Positions 11,302 through 22,732 of a DNA stretch of 64,000 nt are shown here, in pieces. Position 1 is the stretch's first letter. Each line of letters opens with the position of its first letter. Position numbers and translations under genes: made by a program. The stretch is from Nigrospora sphaerica (Eukaryota; Ascomycota; Sordariomycetes; Amphisphaeriales; Apiosporaceae): assembly GCA_018287875.1 (NCBI GenBank), contig JAGVVL010000009.1, forward strand, positions 2,108,001 through 2,172,000. The letters are read 5' to 3'. The notes below the pieces were generated by a model that had not been told where the DNA came from, made no database searches, and saw only the letters and a program-made list of their open reading frames with translations.

Positions 11302-14011
11302 GGCGGCGGTGCGATGCGAGGCGAGGCGCGACGGTGCGTAGGCGGTGCCGGGGTGGACTGGATGGTTTCCTTTTTTTTTAATGCTTCTGGGCGTCCCAAC
11401 AAAGGGTTAAGGTTTAAGGGGGTGGAGGGTGATCCGTGTACACTTTTCCGCGTAGGTGTCCACTGGGCCCAAAGTAGGCGGCAAGAGCGCGCAGACTTTT
11501 TTTTTTCCCGTTCCCAAAGGGTCGAGCCGAGATCAGCTGTAGCGGCTGGGGGTGGGGGGAAACAGAAAGAGGGGGAGGGCCGAGGAACGAGGGAAACAAA
11601 GTGATTAAAGGTCAAGGAGGAGTTCAAATTCCCACGCCAGGCAAAGGGAAGGGATGACGAGATCACGACGCCAAGGGCAGAAAGGACACACCACTCTAAA
11701 AGTTGCTTGCCCAGCCGTGAGGAGAAATGGATGCGTTAAGGGATGTGTTTATGCGGATTGGAGGGCCGTCGGTACACTAGGCAGGTGTGAGAATGGGGCG
11801 GGATGTTGGGCGCGGCGCGTGACGAAAACCGCCGCGTGTTGAGATGGGATGGCCAGCAGGGCCAAGTCGGAGAGATGATGAGAAGGGGCCGCGCCCAATC
11901 AGACGGGCCGAACGGCCAGGCTCATTTCCAGAGGCGATTTCTAGAAGACGGGTACCGTCCCCGAATGGAGCGACGACCGACAAGGCGTGGCCGAAAGACA
12001 TCCACTACTACCTAAGGGTACCAGGCGAGCCAGGTAGGTCGTGTAGGGATGCATCTGCCCGCTACAGCGCGGCTGAGGTCGTGCGGGCGGGAAACAAACG
12101 GTCTGCAGCGAACCGTCAACCCATCCCTGGGAGCCCGCAGCCGGTCAGCCAAGCCCAGCCCAAGCCCGGCCGGGTGGCTGCCCGCTTTGCCAGCCGTTCG
12201 TGCTGCGGCAATCCAAAGCCAACCGCTACGGTCAGCACCTTAGCTGTGCCCGGACGTGCTTGCTGGTTCCCCCGGTGCTGGTGCGGTCTTTTGTGCTCGA
12301 CGAGGGGACTGGGACCCTGTGAACGCAAGTACGATGCGGTATGTACCACGCTGTACTCCGTAAGAAGTACTGGAGTCGTGGCTCAGCAAATAGGAGGTTG
12401 CCCACTCCGAAGGGGCATAGTCGCTATCCGTGCACATGGCATATGCAGGTACCGTGCTCATCTTGTAACGGTATGCCGGGGCGAGTCGTGTGTCCATGTA
12501 TCCTAGCCCGCTCGCAGCCCAGGATGCGACGTTTTCCGTATCCTGTCTGCTAGGCACCGCCAGCTTACGGGCTTCCACTCCGCACCGGTGGTGCGAATCC
12601 CGCGTGGCTACGAATACCGGGCAGGTTTCCCCTCGCTGCATGCGGCACGCCGGGATCCCGCTCCCGTCTCGAACGCCGCCCGCCCAAAAAGCCGACCCGG
12701 AATCCCCGAGTCTACTCATCTATACATGCTCGATCCCGTGGTGGGAAGGGGATGCGGTGGGCGCGCGTTCCCTTTTCTCCCTTTCGCGCTGGCGAGGGAA
12801 AGATGGACCGAAAGGGCTCGTCAGGGGGACTCGCTGTCGTTATCGTGGGAATAGATAGCCGCCACACAGCTGGCCGATGTGCCTGGGAGACCGACAGGGC
12901 CGCCCTGGCTCTACTGAGTAAGCTGGCTGCAATAGTATCCAGCATCCCCACATGTATCTGGGCATCAACCATGGGATGGGTGGATGTCTAGGCTTCAAAG
13001 GGGGCCCGAGAAAGGTTGCTTTTGACAACCGCCCTATGGCGAGACAGGGGTTGCCTCTCCCTCCTTTGCCATCATGCCGCGTTGTCCAGCCACGGCTACG
13101 CCGCCGCCGCGTCGGACATGAGGTTGTTTGCATCATGTTGGGTAGGAGGTAGGTAGGTAGGTAGGTAGCCTTCACATGCTGTCGTCTTTTCCTTTGCGGC
13201 TCTTCGGGACACGCCCCCCCATCCCATGTCTCAGGCGCAGGTGCGCTCGGCACTTGAGGCCCTTCTGTCCGTCATCACTCCGTCAAACTTCCAATTGCAG
13301 GCGCTGTGTTCCTCGCCCCTTCGTCCACTGTCCGTCTACCGGCAACGGCCGCGCTGGCTGGCTCCACACGCCAGCGGAGGGTACCTTGAACCCCTTGACC
13401 CCTCACCCCTCTCTCCGTGGAAACTCCAAAGAGGCGGTGCGGTTAGCAAGCAGAACACCCGATCCCTTCCTTCGAGCCTGGCTCGGCCACAGAGAGAGTC
13501 CTGCACCCGCACGGGATCCCCCAGATCCATTTCTCTCGCCTCCTTATCGGGACCAGAGACAATACAGAAAGGGACCATTGACCACGGCTGGGTCACCGGG
13601 GTTGCACGCGTACCACTCGCAAGCACCAGCACGAGGTCTTACCGGGTCGCCACCCCGACTGCCCTTTCGTGATCTCGTAGGTGCTGGTTGGGAAAAAGGC
13701 AGCGACATCCATCCCATCCCTCGGTGACACAAGCTTAGCACTCCATGCCCGAGATCTGAAATCGCCCTGCCCGCCCGTCTCGCTTTGCCTACATTGACCG
13801 GCGTTCCCCGTCTTCGCTACTTCCCTCCCTTGCCCGTCCCATAAGTATATCAAGGCCCGTCGCCTGTCGTCCGCCGCTCGTTCTTTTCCTCGCCAGTTGC
13901 CGCGTCACTAAGGGAGCTGCCACACTCGCTCTATTGTTCTTTTTCGTTGCTGCACGATACCCCGGGACACGGCCCCTCCCAAGAGTTTGCAACCAGCACA
14001 AAACCACCGCC
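11302..14011. other. divergent intergenic region, ERG9 to UER1-like gene
   Basis: Shared upstream region of two divergent genes. No gene is recognised; open frames of up to 220 codons here have random composition. T-runs just upstream of ERG9 (about 11370-11380 and 11500-11510) and C/T-rich DNA before 14012 are probably promoter or 5' UTR. A TATA-like TAAGTATATC lies near 13842. Confidence 0.5.
13147..13168 (+). repeat. (GTAG)n microsatellite
   Basis: Five consecutive GTAG/TAGG tetranucleotide units in intergenic DNA. Confidence 0.85.
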
Positions 14012-14972
14012 ATGGCGACCGATGGCGATTCGAAGAATGTCTTCCTCATCTGGGGAGGCAAGGGTTGGGTAGCAGGCCATCTCGAAGCTTTGCTTCGGGG
14101 CCAGGGCAAAGAAGTCCACACCACGACAGTCCGAATGGAGGACCGGGAAGCGGTCAAGGCAGAGCTCGAGAAGGTCAAGCCGACCCATGTGTTCAACTGC
14201 GCCGGCTGCACCGGCCGCCCGAACGTCGACTGGTGTGAGGACCACAAGGAGGCGACGATGCGCTCCAATGTCATCGGGACTCTTAACTTGACCGACTGCT
14301 GCTTCCAGGCGGGCATCCACTGCACCGTCTTCGCCACGGGCTGTATCTACCACTACGACGATGCACACCCGATCGGGGGACCGGGCTTCACCGAAACGGA
14401 CCCGGCCAACTTCTCAGGAAGCTTCTACTCGGAGACCAAGGGCCACGTCGAGGAGGTAAGTGGCCGGCTGCCGCTCGCCGGGCTGCGCGCTACTGGTCGC
14501 TGACCCTTTGTGCCCCGTGCAGATCATGAAATACTACACCAACTGCCTGATCCTCCGTCTGCGCATGCCGGTCTCGGACGACCTGCACCCGCGCAACTTT
14601 GTGACCAAGATCAGCAAGTATGAGAGGGTTGTCGACATCCCGAACAGCAACACCATTTTGACAGACCTGCTGCCCGCCTCGGTGTTGATGGCCGAGCATA
14701 GAGATACGGGCGTCTACAACTTCACCAACCCCGGGGCCATAAGCCACAACGAGGTACTGTCGCTCTTCCAGCAGATCATCCGGCCAGGCTTTACCTGGAA
14801 GAACTTCACCGTGGAAGAGCAGTCCAAGGTCATCAAAGCCGGCCGGAGCAACTGCCTGCTGGACACGACCAAGCTGGAGAAGAAGCTGGCCGAGTACGGG
14901 TACACGGTGCCCGAGGTGCACGAGGCTTATAAGAAGTGCTTCGAGCGAATGAAGGCAAATGGGGTTGAGTGA
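14012..14972 (+). CDS. NAD-dependent sugar epimerase/reductase, UDP-4-keto-6-deoxyglucose 3,5-epimerase/4-reductase type
   Basis: Extended short-chain dehydrogenase of 297 aa. Exons 14012-14455 and 14523-14972, phase-0 intron GTAAGT...CAG of 67 nt. The start codon sits in CCGCCATGG. The cofactor loop is a variant (IWGGKGWVAG) instead of plain GxxGxxG. Then come VFNCAGCTGRPNVDWCE, typical of the RmlD/UER1 branch, a TGCIYHYD block, and the catalytic Tyr-x-x-x-Lys as YSETK shortly before the intron. These blocks match fungal and plant enzymes that convert UDP-4-keto-6-deoxyglucose to UDP-rhamnose. I infer a cytosolic role in making UDP-rhamnose for wall polysaccharide or glycoconjugates. A UDP-glucose 4,6-dehydratase partner is not in the window. 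Confidence 0.85.
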
Positions 14973-16436
14973 AGTGGTGAAGCCAAGCGGCGGCAGATTA
15001 GGACCGATTCGTCATTGGCTTGAGGCCGACGTGTCTGACTTGCTTTTTTCCACCTCCTCAGTTCTGCTGCACGGGTCCAGGACGTCTATACGTGTACCTA
15101 GTTCTAGTTGTATGAGCCAGCCCGGTTCTAGTGGGGGTTTCGCATCCACAATCGACGATGATGCGAACGAGTCAGTTGGGCTTGGAAGGCGGCGTCGTTG
15201 TAGCGAGACCCTACGGAGATGCACCGATGCTATCAAACCTCGACGGGATTTCGAAGAGGAATGCGGAAGCGCCCGTCGGTAGTATACGTGCAGCTACGTG
15301 CCGCTTGTCTGACTGGATGGATCCATAAGACCTATGTACCTGGACGCGGCGCGTATTCACTCGAGGCTTCCCGTACTCGCGTGGATAGGTTGCCCAGCCA
15401 CTGTAGCTCAGGTGGGGTCACACGGCGTGCCCGGGGATCGGGTGATGGTGGAAGAGACGAATGCCCCTCGCTTGCCGTTCATTCCCCTCCGTCGCTCCAG
15501 CCCTAATCAGAAGCTCGTATTTCAAATCAAACGGCAACAAAAACCGTCGTAAAATCCTCACAAAAACAAAGAACCGCTAACAACGGCAAGCAAAGAACAG
15601 AAACTAAGAACGCCGAAAAACGTTACACCAAAGTGCCCGTCAACAGCCCCAGGCCCGGCTAGTCGGCTTTGACCCTTGTCCGATAAGATTCGCCCTCGAT
15701 GAGGTGGTGCGTACCGTACAAGACAGGTCTTGTCGGCGGGGCACTCGACGCAGTTAGTGCAGGGATACCATACATAAGTCGGGCCTGGCAAAACTGGCTG
15801 GCTGGCTAGCTCAGAGAGACTGAAAGGACGGCAAAAGTATCCGCCGGGCCACCTCAGCCAACGACGTAATTTCTAACGGCCGAGCAAGTGTCGTCTTGGG
15901 AAGCTTACGTAGTACGAAAGGCAAATGCACGCCTGGGAAAGAGACAGGTAGCGTCTGTCGGATGGTCTGCCCAGATCGATAAGGTAACAAACCTGAACAT
16001 GGGGTTGTCCCCCAGGCGAGGTTGTCGTCAAAGAAAGGAAAAGAACCAGGATCCAGTCGCTTGCTGAGGCCAAAGGGTTTGCTCGTTGGCGCCTGACAAG
16101 CAAAAAGCTCGTTCCTCTTTTCAGCAGATAAATCTGCATACCGGTTTTGCCAGCTTCTTTTGCCTGCATATTTACCTAGGTACATACGATCGCACCCCTT
16201 ACCTACCTCGTAATCACGTATCCCATACATTGCTGGGCGTTAGGCAACATCTGGATAGGCGACATCATTTCGTGGGGCAACCCATCATCCTCTCCGCCAT
16301 CCCACCTTCACACCCTTCACCTCGCACCGTCAAACCTACACCGCCTGCGACATTCCGATCCGCAGAGCAGAGCTACCCTCGAGCTCTTCCATTCCCCTGC
16401 TGTATTCGACAGTAGCCCCGAGCAAAAGGCAAGGCC
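14973..16436. other. intergenic, no gene recognised
   Basis: Contains the 3' region of the epimerase gene and the promoter of the DnaJ gene. A 139-codon minus-strand frame (15811-16230) has no recognisable domain and I treat it as chance. About 16280-16436 is C-rich and runs into the DnaJ start. Confidence 0.5.
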
Positions 16437-18136
16437 ATGGTTGCCGACACCGCGTACTACGACGCCTTGGGCGTCAAGCCGACTGCGACCGACATCGAGA
16501 TCAAGAAGGCGTACCGCAAGCTTGCTATTGTCCACCACCCAGGTAAGCAAGCACCTTCGCCCTGCGCTGCGCTGCGCTGCCATCGCCATCGTCTGTCTCG
16601 CCTCTTCGCGCCACCGCTGACCCGGCCCAGACAAGAACCCCGGCGACCCCACGGCGCACGAGAAATTTCAGAGAATCGGCGAGGCCTACCAAGTGCTGTC
16701 GGACAAGGACCTGAGGGCCGCCTATGACAAGTTCGGAAAAGATGCCTCCAAACCCAGCGAGGGCTTCGTCGACCCGGCCGAGTTCTTCTCGAGCATTTTC
16801 GGCGGCGATGCCTTCGTCGACTGGATCGGCGAGATCAGTCTGATGAAAGATCTCACGGCCACCATGGATATTACCATGACGGGCGAAGAAGCCGAGGCCG
16901 CGGCCGCGGCCGAGGCGGAGGCCGCTGGGGATGCCGAATTCCCCGGCACCGAGGAGGCCAAGCGCGAAAGCGCCAAAGCAGCCGCCACCGCTGAGGAGGG
17001 CGCTGCTCGCCCCGCCGCCCAGGCCCCGCCGGCCGTGGTGGTCGAGGACGAGAAGGCCACAGAGGCCGCCGGGTCGCCGCCGTCGGCCGTTCCGGAGGCT
17101 GCGGCGGAGAAGCCAGCGCCGCCGCCGCCCGCCTCCCCAAGCCCTTCGGGCACGTCCACCCCTTCACGACACGCGATACCCATACGCCCGGCCCTTATGG
17201 ACAGGCCCTCGGATGATTCCCACCTGGCCGGCCAGACGGAGGAAGAGAAAGAACTGCGGAGGAAGGAGAAGAAGAAGGGCCTGTCCAAAGAGCAGAAGGA
17301 GCAGCTCGCTGCCTATGAGCAGGAGCGCGCCAAGGTGCGCGAGGAGCGCGTCAAGACTCTCGCGCAGAAGCTTCAGGACCGCATCAGCGTGTGGACCGAG
17401 ACCGATAAGGGCCCTGACGTCACCAAGGCTTTCCAGGAGAAGATACGGCTCGAAGTCGAAAACCTCAAGATGGAGTCTTTTGGTCTGGACATCTTGCACG
17501 CTATTGGCCAGGTTTACCTGAGCAAAGGTACGGCACTGCTAAAGAGCCAAAAGTTCTTGGGCATCGGTGGCTTCTTCAGCCGCATGAAGGACAAGGGCAC
17601 ATTGGTCAAGGACACTTGGAACACCATCAGCAGCGCCATCGACGCCCAGCAGACCATGGAAGAGATGGCCCGCATGGAGCAGCAGGGCGGCGACGAGTGG
17701 ACCGACGAGAAGAAGTCCGAGTACGAACGCCGTGTTACCGGCAAGATCCTGACCGCTGCCTGGCGGGGATCCAAGTTTGAGATCCAGAGTGTTCTGAGAG
17801 AAGTGTGCGACATGGTCCTGAACGACAAGAAGGTCCCGCTGGCCAAGAGGCTGGAGCGTGCTCAGGCCCTGGTTCTGATCGCCGAGATTTGTTCCAAGGT
17901 ACGTATATCCAATTTTGGCCCAGATGATGAGGGCGTGGTGCTAACTCTGCTCCCAGGCCCAAAGATCGCCGGAGGAGGAAGGCGAGTACATGGCATTTGA
18001 GCAACTCGTGGCTGAGGCGGCCATCAAGAAGGAGAAGGAAAAGGATAAGAAGGGTAAGCACAGGCACAGCCACCACAGCCACCACGCACCAGAGGAGTCG
18101 GCCGAGGCGTCCACCGCGCCTAAGGAGAAAGCATAG
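16437..18136 (+). CDS. DnaJ-domain (Hsp40) protein, Caj1/Djp1-like
   Basis: Hsp70 co-chaperone of 517 aa. Exons 16437-16542, 16631-17898 and 17957-18136. The N-terminal J domain (residues 1-70) starts [19 protein letters not shown] and ends in [12 protein letters not shown]; its HPD tripeptide is formed only after splicing (HHP before the first intron, DKNPGDP after). [16 protein letters not shown] segment and the Ala/Glu/Pro-rich linker (about 125-250) come next, then a DnaJ-X-type C-terminal domain with [14 protein letters not shown] and ending in a Lys/His-rich tail ([16 protein letters not shown]). This layout is that of yeast Caj1/Djp1, linked to peroxisomal and membrane protein import. 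The third exon is needed; reading through gives an unrelated tail. The exact cellular role is inference. Confidence 0.93.
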
Positions 18137-18587
18137 GGGCAGTATGCCTTTCGGCGACCACCCACGCCTTGGCCTGCCCGATAGCACCTCCCCCGTGCCA
18201 TTCTCATACGCTCAGCTCGGAACCGCCTGTTGGACAAGATGGTAAGGTTTCTACCGTTTCGATTACGGACTTGGTAGGATCGTCGTCTACGTGCGGCAGA
18301 CCCCCATGCCACAGCACGGCAAAGCTATGGGGGTAGATGGAAATGTGATGTTTTCCTAGAGACGGGTACCCCAGCATGCGATTCATGCTCTCTTCTTTAA
18401 TAGATTCGAGGCAGCTAGCTCATCGTCTGCCTTCCGATTCACCATCGATATATACCCTAGCATTACCGGTCCTCATGCTTCACTGAACCGCGCCAACTTG
18501 TGAAGCGCTGCAGCCATTTCTGTGAGTAGCCCCCCGGGGACGTCGCGGGGGGCATCCCCCAAGGCCACCGCATCGAGCCCATCTGGC
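18137..18587. other. short intergenic between convergent genes
   Basis: 450 bases between the DnaJ stop and the stop of the cysteine-rich secreted protein gene on the other strand. Nothing further is recognised. Confidence 0.6.
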
Positions 18588-18948
18588 TTAGCACACGGAG
18601 TTGTCATTCAGAAAGTCCACGAGCCCGTCGACACACCCGCCGCAAGAACAAAGCTGCCCCGTTCGGTCAGCGCCGCGCCCGAACCGGAGAGCAAAAAACC
18701 AAAAGAAATCGTCTCACTAATGATTTGCCGTTACCGGCAACGCAAGCCACGAGCTGCCCGACGCTGCCGCCACCCAAGGAGATCAGCGGCTGGATGCAGC
18801 CGGCCTTGTCCTTGACACCCTGGCATTTGGGCAGTTCGCAGGTGGTGACCACTTGACGCTTCGGCGTTGTCCCCCAGGCGGGGTCGCCAACGGCGAGGGC
18901 CGAGCCCGCATCGACGCACGCGGCGAGGACGAAGGAGGTGCCACGCAT
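18588..18948 (-). CDS. small secreted cysteine-rich protein (98 aa), function unknown
   Basis: Two minus-strand exons, 18948-18718 and 18653-18588, joined in phase 0 across a 64-nt intron (GTGAGA...GGGCAG). The start is MRGTSFVLAA; residues 1-19 form a plausible but weak signal peptide (an Asp at 13) ending SALA. A dibasic Lys30-Arg31 just before the first mature Cys could be a Kex2 site. The mature part has eight cysteines spaced C37-x4-C42-x8-C51-x17-C69-x9-C79-x1-C81-x2-C84-x13-C98, so the last residue is Cys. It lacks the CC doublets of hydrophobins and is not CFEM-like by eye. The even Cys count, tiny size and signal peptide suggest a disulfide-stabilised extracellular protein of the effector-candidate type; this is inference, and I do not recognise a named family. 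Unspliced, the frame runs into an Arg-rich tail. Confidence 0.75.
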
Positions 18949-21710
18949 GGTGAGAGACGGAGGAGGGGGAGATGTGGGTAGGTATCTCTCAAAGCTGTCT
19001 GTACCTGGTTCCCAAGGCAAAATCGTAATTTGGGGGAAAGGGGAGAAAGCGAGCGCGCCTCCGTCGGCAAAACACCGAAACACCCCCCCGGCTAAAGTAC
19101 CCCCTTCGGCGGGGAGGACGACTCGGGAGACTTTCGCCCGCCGCTCCACCGACACGCTCATCGTGAACACATTTTGATCCACCACGCGGTCGCGGGCCTG
19201 CTTTCCCGTCCGGTCGTCCGGACCGGCTCTGTGGCTGAGGAGAAGAGAGGAGGAAAAAGGAGCGGGGGGCGAGGCCAAAGTGCGCTCCGCCCCGGTCCGG
19301 CCTATCGTCCCCCGGCGAGACCGGTCGAAAAAGAGCAGAGAGGGTTCGGGGGCCCAGGAATGGCGTCGCCTTCCCCGCCCGTGGCCGCTTGGGGTGGTGG
19401 ACTAGACGCGTCCAGAGGCGGGGGGAGCTGTAGCGAAAGGCAAATTCTAAAAATAAAAATAATAAACGCGCCGTCCCGGCCGACGTCCCTTCGCTCCTCC
19501 CGCCCCTTTTCCCCCGTGCCCTGGGGAAGAACGGCAGTTGCTGTCAGGACTGGGTAAATCATCGGCGAACCACCGTGGTCCCTTTTGCTTCGGTCCTCCG
19601 GGCCGGGGGGGCCCCAAAGCCGCAGCATCGAGTTTCGCCGGGGGCCGCTGGTCGTCCGTAACCCGCGCGGCCTCTCGATGTCCGTGGTTCTAGCGAGGGC
19701 CGCCCTTACGCGTGGCTACTGACTCGTCAAGCCACTAGGGACGTGTTTCCTTTCTTCTTGGTGATTACATCCTGCCCCATCCGCCGAGACACCGACTGGT
19801 CGGTGCTCGTGGAATTCTCACGCCTACGGATACGGCCAGACGGCGTGACCTTTGACGGACGGTTGCTGTTTAAAGTTGCCTGTAGCCCCAGTCCAGGTTT
19901 TCTCATTCTGGCACCTCCCTGTCTCTCTGTCTCTCTGTCTCTCTGTCTCTCTGTCTCTCTGTCTCTCTGTCTCTCTGTCTCTCTGTCTCTCCGTGTCTCC
20001 GTCTCTGATCCCCTCCCTCACCACCTAATAGGTACCCAGCGATGTCGCTTCAAGAGCGCGCCCCCCAACTTTTCACCAGCCACACGCCGGCGGCAGGCCG
20101 GCGGCACGGGCGCAAATGAAGCCGCCGCGCCCCGTGACAGTCGCACGCGGGCGCCGACGTGGCTTTTCTTATCCTGTCCAAGTTTCCGACGGGCTTGCCT
20201 CGACGCGCCTCAACCAGGACGGCCAGCCGTGCTCGCGGCTCCTGGGGTCGATACGAAGGGGGAGGGGGCTCTTTGACGAGGCTACCCGGCCGTACCACGC
20301 CGTGTTGCCAACGGCGGTCCCCGCCCGGAGGAGCCGACATGGCGGTTCCGGAAAAAATGCGGGAGACGGGTACTGAGGCAAGTAACGTCTGTCATCCTCC
20401 CGTTGAGGACGACTATGCGGCCTTGGCGGTATACCGAGCCATCTGGTTATGTCGGGGTTCTGGTCTTGTATAAAACGTCGATGGGTGGAGGAAACGCGCT
20501 CCCCGGCGTACCACGGTCTACAACTACCGGTCAAGCACCAAAGTCCCTTGAAGGAGCTTCTGGGGGTTCCTGCAAAAAGAGGGCGAAGGAGAGAGCTAGG
20601 ACAAGGCCAACTTTTTCCCTCTAGTGAAGACGCATGACGTGCTCGACGAGGCAGCACGATGGGCGCGACGCCACAGGTCCCGACGGACGTGCGACGCGTG
20701 AGCATAACACGGGACGCACCCTCGGCGCGGCTCTCGGAGCCGGGAGGGACGGCCGCGTATTAAGACGACTCGGTCCCATTTGGTCACGACGAAAGACCAT
20801 GCGCATGGCTGCGTATGTGACGGCGATTTGCGACGGGAAAAAACGGTGTCCCCCCGCCCCCTTCCGATGCGGGACTCGGGTAGGAGGGCGCGACGGATGC
20901 CTATTAGTGTAAGAATCGCAAAACCCGGCACGGTGGCTTGTCGACAAGCGTGCCGGGCAACCGACCGGAACCGACCTGAGGCGTCAGTTGAGCCCTCGTC
21001 AGCACGCGACCACCCTCTCCGAAGGACGAGGGGCAGGAGGCGCCTTCTCCCCCCCTTGGCTCACGTAGGTTAAGAGCATCGTGGACGGGGGGTTGACGGG
21101 GTTGGCGGGCTGGGCACCAAGGACAGCGGGGGCCCGGTAGATGTGCATTGAAAAGCTTGGCGATGACCACGCCCCCCCTTTTCGCGCGCTGACGCAGTGC
21201 CAATGGGTAAGAGACTAGGGGAACCTGGCTGCCCAGCCTTCCTCGCCACGCGGGTGGCTTCATCGCCAAGACGCCACGGCCAGCTGCTTCGGGTGTAGCT
21301 CGCGCGCGCTCCACGTCACGACAACCTCATCCCATCCCTGACCTTGGGCGTCCGCCGGCTGTCGGCGCCTTGGGGAAAAGAAAACGAACATGGGGTTGAG
21401 AAACAAGCGCATGACGTAGGGGCTTCGTCGTGGCAGTATGCAAAGCGCGTTCAATTAATATCAGTAGGGTATATTAGTTAGTTCTCCGTGTAAAAGGTAT
21501 CATCGTCATAATCAGCGCTTCCATACACACGAGAATGATACGCTACCGTTCTGCGTCGAGGTTCTCATAAGAGGGTGTCGGATCCTTAGCCAGGAATCGC
21601 AGTACTGCGTACGCGCCCACGGATCCAAACAGCAAAATCATATCCGTCATCAGTAGTAGCAACGAGAAAAAAGGCCAAAGGGGCCTGGGGAGGTGCCGAC
21701 CAGCGCCTGC
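18949..21710. other. gene-poor intergenic region
   Basis: 2.8 kb without a recognisable gene. It is GC-rich and punctuated by C- and G-runs. Frames of 100-200 codons occur but have random-like Arg/Pro/Gly composition and no signal peptide or domain. It holds a CTCTCTGT satellite tract. About 21430-21660 is AT-richer and likely the 3' end region of the transporter gene. Confidence 0.5.
19916..20000 (+). repeat. CTCTCTGT octanucleotide tandem repeat
   Basis: About ten near-perfect copies of the 8-mer CTCTCTGT, decaying at the 3' end to CCGTGTCTCCGTCTC. The period of eight lies out of codon register, so on the minus strand it reads as an eight-residue Arg/Glu/Asp/Gln cycle. It is non-coding. 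Confidence 0.9.
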
Positions 21711-22732
21711 TTAGACGGTGGCGCGGGCGGGCTTGGCGCGAACCTCGCGGCCCTTCTCGGACCACGGGAAGTGGAAGACGGGGATGAGGAAGAACGAGTT
21801 GCTGGCAAAACAGTCCTGGTTAGCGCTCTGCCGCGCAAGGAAATCGGACAGGGAAGGGGGAACGTACCTGGAATCGGCAATACCGGCAAAGGCGTTGTAC
21901 CACGCAAGGAAGGCCGCCAGTATTCCAAAGCCACCGCCGGCTTGCTGCAGCATCTTGGAGGACTCCAGGGCTCCGTTGGCCGTGGCCAGGTAGTGGCAGA
22001 AGAGCATGAGGAAGGCCAGGTCGAGCGTGAAGAAGAGCATGAAGAACATGACGGTCGACCGCAGGGTGCAGAGGAGCATGATGGTGGTGAAGATGAACCA
22101 GCCCGCCAGGTAGAAACCGAGCACCGAGGCCTCATCCTTGGCAGTGTACCCGCCGACGGCGTTGAAGCCCGGCGTAAGGATGATGGCGAACGAGAGCCAG
22201 AAACCGCCGTACGAGGACAAGGCAGTGGCACCAAACGTGTTGCCGACGGCCATTTCCCTGCGGACCCCTTGTCAGTGCCTGAACGTCTGGCTCGCCCACA
22301 CAAGGCTGCCCCGAAGAACCCCCGGGGGCCGGAGGGAAGAGGGGCACCGAGAACGGCCACTTACCACATGCCGGCGAGCAGCTGGACCAGGCCACCGTAG
22401 CCAAAAGCGAGGGCGACGATAATGTTAGGTTCGGTGACATCGCGCGTGCCCATGTTAATGAGCGACAGCACAAAGGTGGTCAGGGCGAAAGCCGACAGGC
22501 CAAGCGGCGCCGGGTTGGCGAACTTGCGGTGCTCGACGCCCTTCCACAGACCCGGCTGGAACTCACCCCCGAAGGGCGCGAAGCGGACCTCGCCGTTGTT
22601 GGAGTGGATATGGGCCATGGGGTAGGCCTGGTCGTAGCGGTGCGTGGGCGCAGTGCCATTGTTGTAGTCGGTCTCGGTGGTCTCGGTCTTGCCGACCGGG
22701 GCCGCGGTAAGTGACTCTGTGGCGGCGGCCAT
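21711..22732 (-). CDS. GPR1/FUN34/YaaH family transporter (acetate/ammonia, ATO type)
   Basis: Plasma-membrane carrier of 282 aa. Minus-strand exons 22732-22365, 22257-21868 and 21801-21711 (introns of 107 and 66 nt, both GTAAGT/GTACGT...CAG). The start chosen is MAAATESL; the 21 upstream codons of the same frame read as 5' UTR. The hydrophilic N-terminus is followed by the family signature NPAPLGLSAF and six membrane segments, including VGNTFGATALSSYGGFWLSF and AGWFIFTTIMLL, ending in FFLIPVFHFPWSEKGRE. The intron after AGM rebuilds a Trp codon to give AGMWEMAVGNTFG, as in homologues. Members export ammonia or import acetate, and acetate/glyoxylate regulation is common; the substrate here is inferred. 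Confidence 0.95.

Noticed and set aside
15990..16040. 15-nt identity with the 98-aa secreted protein gene (CGCCTGGGGGACAAC)
   Set aside because: A few matches of this length are expected by chance in 64 kb, and the surrounding sequence does not align.
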